This document shows positions 9,636 to 19,689 of a DNA stretch of 64,000 nucleotides, one piece after another. A model generated the notes under the pieces. That model was not told the DNA's origin, made no database searches, and worked only from the letters and a program-made list of their open reading frames with translations. A program made the position numbers and the translations under genes. Positions within the stretch are counted from its first letter, which is position 1; every line of letters starts with the position of its first letter. Origin of the DNA: Helianthus annuus. Lineage: Eukaryota > Streptophyta > Magnoliopsida > Asterales > Asteraceae. Where the stretch lies: positions 133,216,904 to 133,280,903 of the forward strand of contig NC_035435.2 in NCBI RefSeq assembly GCF_002127325.2. Direction: 5' to 3'.

Positions 9636-11849
9636 CAGATGATGCCAAAACACTTCATTATTCAAGATCTTTATTGACTCATCAGGAGTTCCCTTACATA
9701 ACCTTTGAATCGTAATTCAAAGTTCATGGAATCCTTATCACCCTCATCCTTGCACAGTGTAAGCTCAAGGAGATCTTGTAAATCTTCTACACCCAGGCCA
9801 AGTGCATTTTCCCTTGATATATGCTTCACCTCACCATTGGATCTGAGCAAAGTCAATACGTGGGTCTTTTGATCAGACATCCACTTTAGTATTTTTGAAT
9901 CCAATGAGTTTCTTGGGAGAGGTTTATTTGAAAAGATGAGTTTGGAGATTGTGGCCTGGTAATGACAACTTTGAGCAGTGTCTTGGGATTTTGCTGTTTC
10001 TTGTTGTTCTGCTCAAAGTGTCTAAAGAACCATCTTTATGATTTATTTCTCTGAAGCTTGGTCTTCTTTTGGTATTTTTGCGTCCATCTGCTTTGTTTCC
10101 TTCTTTGATAAAGGATGGCAGTGGTTGATTTAGTGGGGATGACAGAGGTTGTGGTGTGTGTTGATGTGGTATTGGTGGCAGTTGTTTGGGTGACAGATGT
10201 TGTTAATGGTGGAGGTGTAAGTGATTTTGTGGGAACAGAATTTGTGGTTGAAGTAGTAACTGGCTTAGTTTTAGAAGCTGTGGTGGTTGATTGCCTTGTT
10301 TTTCTAACAGAACTCTTCTTTAATGAAGTACCAACCTCTTCTTTTTCTTTTTGCAGAACTATCTTTTTCTCAACCAAAGCTCTGCTCTCATCCCTTACCC
10401 TTTTAATATCAGCAGTGGTTTTGAGACCAGCTGAATTGAATTGACTTGAATGATCTTCATTTGTGTATCTTCATCATCTGCTTGAATTTTCAGGGTTTCA
10501 TCACCTCCCTTTTCCTTTTCTTTGACAGATGTTTCAGCAGAAGTTACTGAGAGATTTTCCTCAGAGTCATCTTCTCCCCCTTTTGGGCATGATCAACTCT
10601 TTCGAAGATAGGTGCAGGGGTTGTAATAAATTCCATAACTCATTTGCCGCAGGTGCTTGTGGTGGAGCAAGTGCTTGAGTTGGAACAACAGTGGGTTGCA
10701 CCATTTGTACTGTTAACAACTGTTGCAGCATTTCTTTGATCTCTGCAACCGAAGTATCCAGTTTTTCGACATGTTCCGTCAATTCTAGGTACCTTAAACC
10801 ATCACCCAAATTAATGAGATCATCTGATTTCCCACTTAGCCGTGGTTTTATCAGTGGTTGAGGTAGGGAGTGTACTCCAAACATTAACCACTGATGCCCC
10901 TTTTTCTTGGTACTGGGGACTTCTTTCTTCATAATGAGAAACACCTTTTAGTGAACCAGTGAAGACTGGATACACACGAGTTCCCAGTGAAGAAATTGCC
11001 TTCAAGGAAGTCTTATTGATGAAACTACTGTCCAAATGCAAACCAGTGGGTTCAGCACTTGTAGTAGCTGCTTCACTTGAATTACCACCAAGAGTTACTT
11101 ATAACTCAAGGGGTGTAACCTCCTCAGTTGTTGCTGGGATAGCAGAGGTATAAGCATCAGACTCAGTCACTTGTTGGAGTATACTCTCAGTGATAGGTGG
11201 TTGAGAGGAACTGATTTATGTCTGAGCTATATCCAAAGCATGCAACAAGGTCATTATTGATGGTGGTATCTGTGAAATGATGATGGGAGTTGAAAGTGAA
11301 TTTGCCCCGGGCAGTGGACTGTGGATGATGAAATCAAGTGATTCCAGAGCATCATAATTTGGTGTCCCTGTTCTTAGAACCTGTTCTTTTTGAGAAGAAG
11401 CAGGAGGAGTTTGAGGCATGGGTTGAGACCTTTCTACCATCTGCGGTGAGGAAGTAGCAGCAGTGGTTTATAGTGATTTTTGTGTTGTCACTGGCAGTTG
11501 CTCTGGGATCTCATCTTCCAGAGTTGCCTTTATTGTAGGTTTGGGGGATTTTTGAATTTTCTTTTGTTTTGGTGGATTTAGGTGTGGGTTTCACAACAGT
11601 TGTTTTGCTGCTGTGATCACCTTGAGCAGTGGGCTCAGCAGCAGGTGCCTGAGGAGCAGTTATAGCTGCTAAAATCTGCTCAGGAACCTCTGCTTGTGTT
11701 TTGGAAATTATGGTTTCATCAGACTTTAGAGATTTATTGAGAAATTCAATTTTAACTATTTTTAAGGCTTTATTTTGATTTTCTGAAAACATTTTGACGC
11801 TATTTACACATGGAGTACAAGATAACTTGCTTTGATCCATGTTTAGCAT
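9636..11849 (-). pseudogene. Element A post-pol (env-like) ORF remnant
   Basis: Downstream of the RNase H remnant, the minus strand holds a chain of broken frames: 11849-11511, 11440-11216, 11041-10820, 10944-10567, 10377-10036 and 9904-9671. The first begins in frame at the end of pol (GMLNMDQSK). The middle is Pro/Thr/Gln-rich with a short heptad-like helix (LTEHVEKLDTSVAEIKEML). The last has VEDLQDLLELTLCKDEGDKD. SIRE-type copia elements carry an additional ORF here that has been called envelope-like; its function is unproven. No transmembrane segment is seen. Frameshifts and stops make this non-functional. Confidence 0.55.
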
Positions 11850-12260
11850 TCCAATCCTAGAGATGGAGTTTTCAAAGGTAGATGTATCAAATTCTTAGGT
11901 TTGCACATCTGCCAGCTGATCTTTAGGATGGACATGATGCAGAGAAATTAAACCTTTTTCATAGCAATCCCCCACAAAGTGGTGTCTGATGTCAAGTGAT
12001 GATGGATGAATGAGATACTGGATTTTGATGATATATTTCAGCTACTTGAAATCCCTGCATAAAAGAAGTCTTTTGAGCAATTTATATCAAAATCCAATAA
12101 CATATTTTGGCATTACAATCGATTGGACTTTTCAGCAACAACAACAGCATCATATACTCTTCAATCAATGTTGTGGAAACATCTGCTACATGTGTACAGT
12201 CAAAACACTAAGCTTATTGCCTAGGAATTGATATCCCCCTGATGTAATCTTTTCACACTC
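11835..12260 (-). pseudogene. Element A copia RNase H / C-terminal pol remnant
   Basis: Broken minus-strand frames match the copia pattern for the end of pol: a residue of the DSSSA-type stretch, an HHLTSDTTLC block in the position of the usual HIDIRYHF motif, then HPKDQLADVQT in the position of TKDQLADIFTK, and SRIGMLN at the end. The remnant is cut by insertion of element B at 12261-12265 and carries several stops. Confidence 0.6.
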
Positions 12261-12265
12261 TTGGT

Positions 12266-14671
12266 TGTTACACCCCCAAAATCCACCCGCGGAGTACCAC
12301 CGCTTGGAGGCGTGACATGACCAGGATCAAGCCATCAATCATATCAAACATAGCATTTAATAATAATAAAAGTAATTAAGGTAGTTCATCATGACATGAT
12401 TAATGTTTCAAAACCAAACATTGATTAAGTAGCGGAAGCATAGTAATGTAAACTCAAAATAGTTATAAGTTCAATATTGTTCATGACCCGTATCCCACAA
12501 CGACCTGTTCCTCCCTGTGCAAGCTCCATAATGTACCTAAGGTCCTGCAAGGCATGCAGCAACTAATCAACAAACTAGTTGAGCGAGTTCACAGAAAGTA
12601 AGTTCGTAACAGTAATGCGTAAGTTCATCTAGTGGGGGCTTCCCATACAAGTATATACTATTTGTGAGGGATTCTCACATTTATCCTTAACAATGGGGGA
12701 TTCCCATTATAGTACTTACTAGACTAGTGCAACCATGTGTTCTTCATAAACCGAGAACAGGAATACGTACTGGGTCACGTAGGCTTTACGTGACGTGCCC
12801 TTCCCCGAGGACAGTGGTACGCGTGGGGTTTACGTAGGTTTTACGTAAGTGTCCTTCCGACCCGGAAGACAGTAGTAGGTATGAGTTTACGTAGGTTTTA
12901 CGTAAGTGTCCTCCCGACCCGGGAGACAGTGGTAGATTCTAGTTTACGTAGGTTTTACGTAAGTGTCCTGACTAACCTGAGGACGATGGTATATAGTCTA
13001 GCAATAGCGTAAGTACGAGTAACTCTTACAATATCAACATATCCAACCCAATTCCCCAACCCGGGAATCCCATGCCTTGGCTGTGTGAACTCACCTTGGT
13101 TTGCTCGGCAGATACACAAAGAGTACAGGTAGCTAGTAAATGGTCAACCACGTCCTATCACGGTTTTTATACAAGTCAGGTTTTGACTTCACGTAATGCA
13201 CGTATAAAACATACAAGTTAACATGTTTCGAGCACTTATAGAACATGGTAACACTTAGCAGTCAAGAGCATAACTTGTGCGTTCTAATCTCGGCCCAACA
13301 TAACCCGGCCCAATTATATACCACATATTAAACTTGTGCGATCCAATGTCTAAGCCCAAAAGACAATCAGCCCAATTACATACTACCAAATAACATGTCG
13401 GCCCAAAAACATAACGCATGACAGTCAATTGCATAAGTCCAAAATGTTTGGCCCAGAATGATTGGGCCCATGACAGTGTAGGCCCAAAACAGTGTACGTG
13501 CATAACTGGTCTCGAGTCGCAACCGGCGATCTCGAGTCGCAACAGGGGGTTACGAGTCGCAACAGCTGGTTACGAGTCGCAACAGGAAGTTTCGAGTCGC
13601 AATGGCTGGTCTCGGCTCGTCATGGTCTGGTTACGAGTCGCAACGGGACTCGCAACCTCGGTTTCGATTTGTGCTGCTGTGGTCTCGAGTCGAGACTGTG
13701 GGTTCCCGACTCGCAATCTGGGTCGCAACCAAGTGTGTAACTGATTTCCATAATTCATGCAATGATTTATCCGTGATTCTAGCAAACATCTAAGGCAGTT
13801 TCGGAAATCAGATCAAACGACAGTTTCAAACAATTCAAAGTATATTCATATCATCATCATCAAGAACAGCAATCATCAATAATCAAGCATAGAATCGGAT
13901 CATCATTCAAACCAAATCGACTCCTTTATCCAACATGCAACCTAATTCTTTAATCACAGCCGGTTATCAAGCAATATCCGAACCAATTTAACATGTTACC
14001 AACACCAATTCAATTCAATAATCATGCAGCCGGTTAACAAGAGTATTATCACTAATATCACTATCATGAACCCTAGTGTAAACGTATTCATTCTTCATTA
14101 CCAAACATAACATCGGTAAACATATACTAACCGGTTGAGATGGAACGAACCCGAAGAGAGGATGAGGGGATCGCCGGCTTCGAGAAGAGGGTTGTCTTCG
14201 ATTCCGATTCCGGTCGCAAGAGAGAGAGAGAGACGAGAGAGAAGTAGGGTTGTGTGTGTGAGTGTTTTGGTAACAATGAGAGAACAAAACCTCCTAACTT
14301 GGTTTAGTGTTTGCGAGTGGGAAGTGGGCCGAGCCCAACTCGGCTATCTAATGAGATCCGGTTTCAAGGAGTGGCCCGAATGGCTTGTGTGACCGGTTAT
14401 AGTGTGCGGTTTGGGTTCGTGAACACATAATCATTCATATAACCACAAGCACGTGCTAACATAACATTCAAATGCACATAAACATAACATATCAAGTATT
14501 CATTCAATTAATAACGTTCTCGTAAACACGTATCGTTACACAAAGTAAGTCTAAGGTTCGAGTTGTCACATTATCCCCAACTAATTGGAAATTTCGTCCC
14601 GAAATTTGGTATGCACTCACTGAGGAAGCTAGGTAAGTTCAATAGTTCACTGGTTTTCCTGGGGTGTCACA
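12266..14671 (-). repeat. Element B 3' LTR (left)
   Basis: 2406 bp, TGTTACACC...GGTGTCACA. It contains a tandem array of 56-58-bp units starting at 12828, 12884 and 12942 (GTTTACGTAGGTTTTACGTA), with a diverged unit before them. A 21-bp array with CGAGTCGCAAC lies at 13511-13615. GGCCCA/AGCCCA motifs cluster at 13270-13490. The palindrome AAATTTCGTCCCGAAATTT lies at 14589-14607. Confidence 0.95.
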
Positions 14672-14682
14672 TCCTCCCCCCG
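14672..14682 (-). promoter_or_regulatory. Element B polypurine tract
   Basis: TCCTCCCCCCG on the plus strand reads CGGGGGGAGGA on the minus strand, directly before the 3' LTR. It also codes for part of the C-terminus of pol (residues QRGED). Confidence 0.85.
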
Positions 14683-14689
14683 TTGATCT

Positions 14690-14710
14690 GGAATTTCGTC
14701 CCGAAATTCC
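14690..14710. promoter_or_regulatory. Palindrome beside the polypurine tract of B
   Basis: GGAATTTCG / CGAAATTCC arms of 9 bp with a 3-nt spacer, only 7 bp from the PPT. Similar palindromes lie inside the B LTR (14589-14607), in the solo LTR near 40550, beside the PPT of D (37225-37244) and, weaker, of C (about 50911-50928). Confidence 0.7.
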
Positions 14711-16052
14711 GAAGTAGTAGCTTCATCCTCAGCAGTGGTTGCATTGGTTTCGAATAACTGGGGGTACTTTTCTGTCATCCTGTCTTCACGTTCCCAGGTG
14801 TACTCTGGACCACGTTTGGAGTTCCAACGTACTCGAACAAGAGGGATTCTCTTGTTTTTGAGGACCTTCACATCCCGGTCCGTGATTTCAACTGGTTCCT
14901 CGACGAACTGCAACCGCTCGTCGATAGTGAGTTCTTTGAAAGGAATGATGAGGTTTTCATCTGATAGGCACTTCTTTAAGTTCGACACATGAAAGACATT
15001 GTGAACTGCCCCGAGTTCAGCTGGTAGGTTTAGCTTGTATGCTACTTTGCCAATCTTTTCTATGATTTCGAATGGTCCGACGTACCGCGGATTTAGTTTG
15101 CCCCTTTTGCCAAAACGTACCATACCCTTCCAGGGTGAGACTTTCAATAATACCCGGTCCCCGACCTGAAATTCCAAAGGTTTTCTACGCTTGTCCGCGT
15201 AGGCTTTCTGACGGTCGCGTGCTGCCGCCATGCGTTGTCGTATTTGTGAAATCTTTTCTGTGGCGTCCACTACAATCTCTGGACCCATGATCTGACTATC
15301 CCCCACCTCTGCCCAACAGAGAGGTGACCGGCATTTACGCCCGTACAATGCCTCGAATGGAGCGGCTTGAATGCTGGTGTGATAGCTATTATTATACGAG
15401 AACTCCACCAAAGGGAGGTGCTTTTCCCAGCCGTTGCCGAAGTCTATAACGCATGCCCGAAGCATGTCTTCTAGAGTTTGGATCGTTCGCTCAGACTGCC
15501 CATCCGTCTGAGGATGATATGCTGTGCTCATGTCTAACCTTGAGCCGAACGATTTATGCATCGCTTGCCATAGCTCTGACGTGAATCGTGCATCGCGATC
15601 CGAAATGATGGACGTGGGCACCCCGTGCCTCGAAACAACTTCTTTAAGATAGACGTCTGCGAGAGTGGAGAACTTATCCGTTTCCTTTATAGGTAGGAAG
15701 TGTGCAGACTTGGTGAGTCGATCCACGATCACCCATATGGTATCATTCCCACGCTGGGACCTAGGTAGGCCTGTAACGAAATCCATGGAAATTTCTTCCC
15801 ATTTCCATTGAGGTATCTTAGGCTGCTGAAGTAGACCAGCTGGTTTCTGATATTCAACCTTGACCCTCGCACAGGTCAGGCACTTGCCGACATAAGTCGC
15901 GATGTGAGCTTTCATACTTGGCCACCAGTATGTTGTTTTGATATCTTGGTACATTTTATCCGACCCTGGATGTACCGAATAGCGAGACTTGTGAGCTTCA
16001 TCCATTACAAGTTCGCGTAGACTGCCATAAAGTGGGACCCAAATACGCCCCG

Positions 16053-17393
16053 TTACATAGTAGGCGCCGTCTGCCTTTTGTTCTGATCGTTGTGAGAGCC
16101 GCGTAAGGCTTCAGCCTTGACGTTTTCGGGTTTTAATGCTTCTACCTGAGCATCTCGTATCTGTGCAGGAAGGCTAGACTGAATCGTAAGCTGTAGCGCT
16201 CGCACGCGCCGTGGTAAAGTGTCTTTCCGACTGAGGTCATCAGCCACAACGTTGGCCTTGCCTGGATGGTACTTGATGGCGCATTCGTAATCGTTCAATA
16301 ATTCAACCCATCTTCGTTGACGCATGTTCAAATCCTTCTGCTTAAGAATATGCTCGAGACTCCTGTGATCGGTGTAAATCGTGCACCTGGTACCGTACAG
16401 GTAGTGTCGCCATATCTTAAGCGCGAAAACAACAGCTCCCAGCTCTAAATCGTGCGTCGTGTAGTTCCGCTCATGGACCTTGAGTTGACGAGAGGCGTAA
16501 GCAATAACCTTGTCGCGCTGCATTAACACACATCCAAGTCCCCGAATGGATGCACCACAATAAACCACGAAGTCATCTGTGCCCTCTGGCAAAGAGAGGA
16601 TAGGTGCACTGCAAAGCCTATCCTTTAGGTGCTGAAAAGCAGTCTCCTGGGGATCTCCCCAACGGTAGGTGACACCCTTCTGTGTCAGTAGCGTAAGCGG
16701 CTGCGCAATCTTCGAGAAATCCTTGATAAACCGTCTGTAGTAACCTACCAAACCCAAGAATTGGCGTATTTCCGTTGGCGTTCGTGGTGCAGGCCAGTTC
16801 CTGATCGAGTCTACCTTGGATGGATCGACATGGATCCCATCCTTGTTCACTACATGGCTTAAGAAGTGGACTTCACGAAGCCAGAAGTCGCATTTCGAAA
16901 ACTTAGCGTACAGCTGTTCCTTTCGAAGAAGTTCCAAAATAAGACGTAGGTGCTGCTCGTGCTCCTCCTGACTCTTGGAGTAGATCAGAATGTCGTCGAT
17001 GAATACTATGACGAACTTGTCTAGGTAGGGTTTGCACACCCTGTTCATAAGGTCCATAAATACGGCAGGCGCGTTCGTTAACCCGAACGGCATGACAAGA
17101 AACTCGTAGTGACCGTAACGAGTACTGAAGGCTGTCTTGGAGACGTCCTCATCCCGGACTCTCAGCTGATGGTATCCTGACCTCAAGTCTATCTTGGAAT
17201 AGTAACTCGACCCTTGCAACTGGTCGAATAAATCATCTATGCGTGGAAGAGGATAACGGTTCTTCACCGTCACCTTGTTCAGTTCCCTGTAGTCTATGCA
17301 CATTCTGAACATACCGTCCTTCTTCTTCACGAACAGTACTGGAGCTCCCCATGGCGAAGAGCTTGGACGAATGAAGCCCTTTTCCAAGAGTTC
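16053..17393 (-). pseudogene. Element B reverse transcriptase and RNase H
   Basis: The open frame runs from 17387 for 444 residues. The RT fingers and palm are clear: [19 protein letters not shown], then [17 protein letters not shown] and the catalytic FIDDILIYS at about residue 130. The RNase H part starts near residue 250. Its first catalytic Asp (normally VYCDAS) reads Gly here because codon 16554-16556 is GGT; element D keeps Asp at the same place. [10 protein letters not shown] and the end of the RNase H fold follow. A stop (17394-17396) separates this from protease in the same frame. A frameshift near 16070-16090 separates it from integrase. Confidence 0.9.
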
Positions 17394-18509
17394 TTACAGC
17401 TGTTTTGACAGTTCTTCCAATTCTGATGGAGCTAATCGATATGGTGCGCGAGCTATGGGTGCTGCTCCTGGAGCGAGCTCGATTTGAAATTCGACCTGAC
17501 GATGAGGCGGTAAGCCAGGTAAGTCTTCAGGGAACACCTGAGGATAATCGCGTACAATTGGAATATCTTCAAATCTCTTTTCTTTCGCCGATGCATCTGA
17601 AACAAGAGCCAAAATGGCTGTGTGGCCCTTACGTAAGCATTTCTGAGCCTTCAAGAAGGAGATGATGCCAACCACTGCACCACTCTTGTCGCCTTGAACT
17701 TCGAGAGGTTCCTGACCCGAACGAGGAATGCGAATTATCTTCTCACTGCATAAAATTTCTGCCTGGTGTTGGGATAGCCAATCCATCCCAATCACGACGT
17801 CGAAACTACCCAAAACTATGGGAATGAGATCGATAGAGAAAGCTTGACCAGCTAGGATAAGATTACAACCCTGAACTACATGCGTGGCTTCTAGACTTTT
17901 ACCGTCAGCTAACTCTACTACATGTTTGGTGGGTAAAAGTGTTGGTGCACGTTTTAGCAGTTGACACATTTTCACAGACATATAGCTTGTATCCGCACCC
18001 GAATCAAACAAAACAGTAACGTAAATATTGTCGAGGAGAAACTTACCCATAACAACATTGGGTTCGTTCACTGCGTCACCTCGACCTAGCACAAAAGCAC
18101 GTCCCCTAGCTTCGTTGCCATTGTTGTTGTTTCCCCCGTTGTTGTTATTCCCGTTGCCCTGGTTGTTGTTGCGGTTCTGATTCTGGTTCAATTGAGGGCA
18201 ATCGCGTTTGAAGTGACCTTCAGCCCCACACTGGAAACATCCCCGGTTTCCACGCTGTGGCTGCTGTTGCTGCTGTGGGTTCTGTGGTGCTGGTTGTTGC
18301 GGTTGCTGGTTCTGATTTGCAGGACGAGGGCTCCTACAGTCTTTAGCCTCATGCCCCATCTTGAGACACCTTTGGCAACGACCCTTGTTGCATGGGCCGC
18401 TATGGTGCCTGTTGCAGTGGTGACACTTGGGGTGAAATCCCTGATATCTTCCCCGTCTATGACCACCAGAGGATTGCTGACTGGGGCTCTGGTAGTGGTC
18501 AGTCTTCTG
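17394..18509 (-). pseudogene. Element B nucleocapsid zinc knuckle and aspartic protease
   Basis: Same frame as gag and RT, bounded by stops at 18510-18512 and 17394-17396. First comes a Cys/His-rich piece, then a Gln/Pro-rich linker, then CFQCGAEGHFKRDC (a C-x2-C-x4-H-x4-C knuckle), an Asn/Gly-rich linker (NNNGGNNNNGNEARGR), then the protease active site LFDSGADTSYMS and the flap/second-lobe part VVIGMDWLS. The C-terminal end starts the RT-connecting region (GLPPHRQVEFQIELAPGA). Confidence 0.88.
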
Positions 18510-19376
18510 TTACTGAGCTTGAGACTGAACGGATGCTGAACCTTTACTAGAATCCCCATCCCACTTTCTTTTGCCGTCACTAGTAGTAGCAGGAGTAGCT
18601 GAAGGAGTGACTGTAGCAGTAGCGCTGACACGCTTAGGCAGTTTATTCTTATCCACTGCCTGGTCGGTGATGCGATGAGCGAGGCGCTGAATTTCCTGGA
18701 TGTTGTCAAGATTAGCCGAGGTAACATGGCTCTGGATTTCTGGCGCCAATCCCTTGAGATACATCTCGATGCGCTTGTATGGAGGGTCTACCATAGTTGG
18801 ACACAGCACGGCCAGCTCGTTTGACCGTTTAGTATACGCTTCGATCTCAGACCCAACCATTTTCAGATTATACAACTCGTCTTCCAGCTTGTGAATATCT
18901 TCACGCGTGCAATATTCTCTCTTGATGAGTTCCTTGAAATCGTTCCATGGGGTGGCGTTAGCAGCTGCCAACCCCAGAATTTGCACCTGCACGTTCCACC
19001 AGGTTAGCGCGATTCCTTCCAAGGTGCCAGTGGCATACTTGACCTTGCGAGCCTCAGGGCACTCGCACATTTCGAATACTGACTCTAGCTTTTCAAACCA
19101 GTGGAGGAGTCCCACTGCCCCCTCTGTGCCGCTGAAAGTACTTGGACGGCAATCCATGAAGTTCTTAAAGGTGCAAACAGGTTGCTGCGCGTGTTGACCT
19201 ATTGTGTACGAATAGGACGAGATTAAATACGAGAGTTAATGCAGGATCTAAGGATCCTAGTAGGAATCTATACTGCAGGGTATACTACCTGCTTGAGCAG
19301 CTGCAAGTGCCGCAGCAACTTGAGCTTGAACGAGAGCCTCTAGCTGGGCTTGAGTCATGTTGATTCGTCCCGACAT
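18510..19376 (-). pseudogene. Element B Gag capsid, with a candidate 90-nt intron
   Basis: The likely start is ATG at 19376, giving MSGRINMTQAQLEALVQAQ and an Ala/Gln helix. The frame then meets a stop near 19258. Segment 19288-19199 begins GTAGTA and ends ATAG on the minus strand; it is 90 nt long and removing it would restore continuity into the capsid domain (FSGTEGAVGLLHWFEKLESVF, ALTWWN, EYCTREDIHKLEDELYNL, APEIQSHV). It may be an intron or an inserted piece. A stop at 18510-18512 ends the open part before the zinc knuckle. Confidence 0.8.
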
Positions 19377-19673
19377 GATCTTCATAGTAAAAATAACGTA
19401 AATGAGAGTGGTTCGCGAGTAGGGCGATGACAGAAAAGCGTAAGCACGTAGGGATTCTCATGCTATAGTATCATGTGTATCTAAACGTAATGCGAGCAAA
19501 GTTCTAAGCAGTTCTAGCAAACAGGCAATAAACATAAACCTTATTACCTAGGATGTCGAGTCTTGCACGTGGAGCGAAGCGTCGTTGTGGATCGTTGAGA
19601 GCACTGTTCTGGTTATAGTCTGGTTTTAATAAAAACGTTTTCCCATATTAAAACCAAGTTCTCTATAACCAAT
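19377..19673 (-). other. Element B 5' leader
   Basis: About 300 nt between the primer site and the gag start; no ORF. Confidence 0.7.
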
Positions 19674-19686
19674 GGCTCTGATACCA
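19674..19686 (-). promoter_or_regulatory. Element B primer-binding site (initiator Met tRNA)
   Basis: GGCTCTGATACCA on the plus strand, reading TGGTATCAGAGCC, three bases inside the right LTR. It matches the 3' end of plant initiator tRNA-Met, the normal primer of chromoviruses. Confidence 0.95.
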
Positions 19687-19689
19687 ATC

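Larger units (their letters stand above)
14647..16052 (-). pseudogene. Element B integrase with chromodomain
   Basis: The open frame from 16005 covers 452 residues; the region to 16052 is needed for the complete N-terminus but lies behind a frameshift near 16070-16090. The zinc-binding HHCC part is visible (H-x-S-R-Y-S-V-H-P, then C-L-T-C). The catalytic triad is intact in context: [17 protein letters not shown] and [13 protein letters not shown]. The GPY/F-like PRYVGPFEI follows at about 290, then a chromodomain ending [12 protein letters not shown] (here [14 protein letters not shown]). Integrase inserts the cDNA; the chromodomain of this family targets chromatin. The stop at 14647-14649 lies inside the LTR: the last 8 codons and the polypurine tract are part of the reading frame. 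Confidence 0.9.

Noticed and set aside
13418..13793. ORFs around CGAGTCGCAAC in the B LTRs (also 20842-21168)
   Set aside because: Several frames stay open because the 21-bp tandem repeat has no stop; there is no domain. Identical LTR copies explain their repeated occurrence.
14647..19376. Pararetrovirus origin for the RT genes
   Set aside because: LTRs, target duplications, integrase and chromodomain show Ty3/gypsy retrotransposons.
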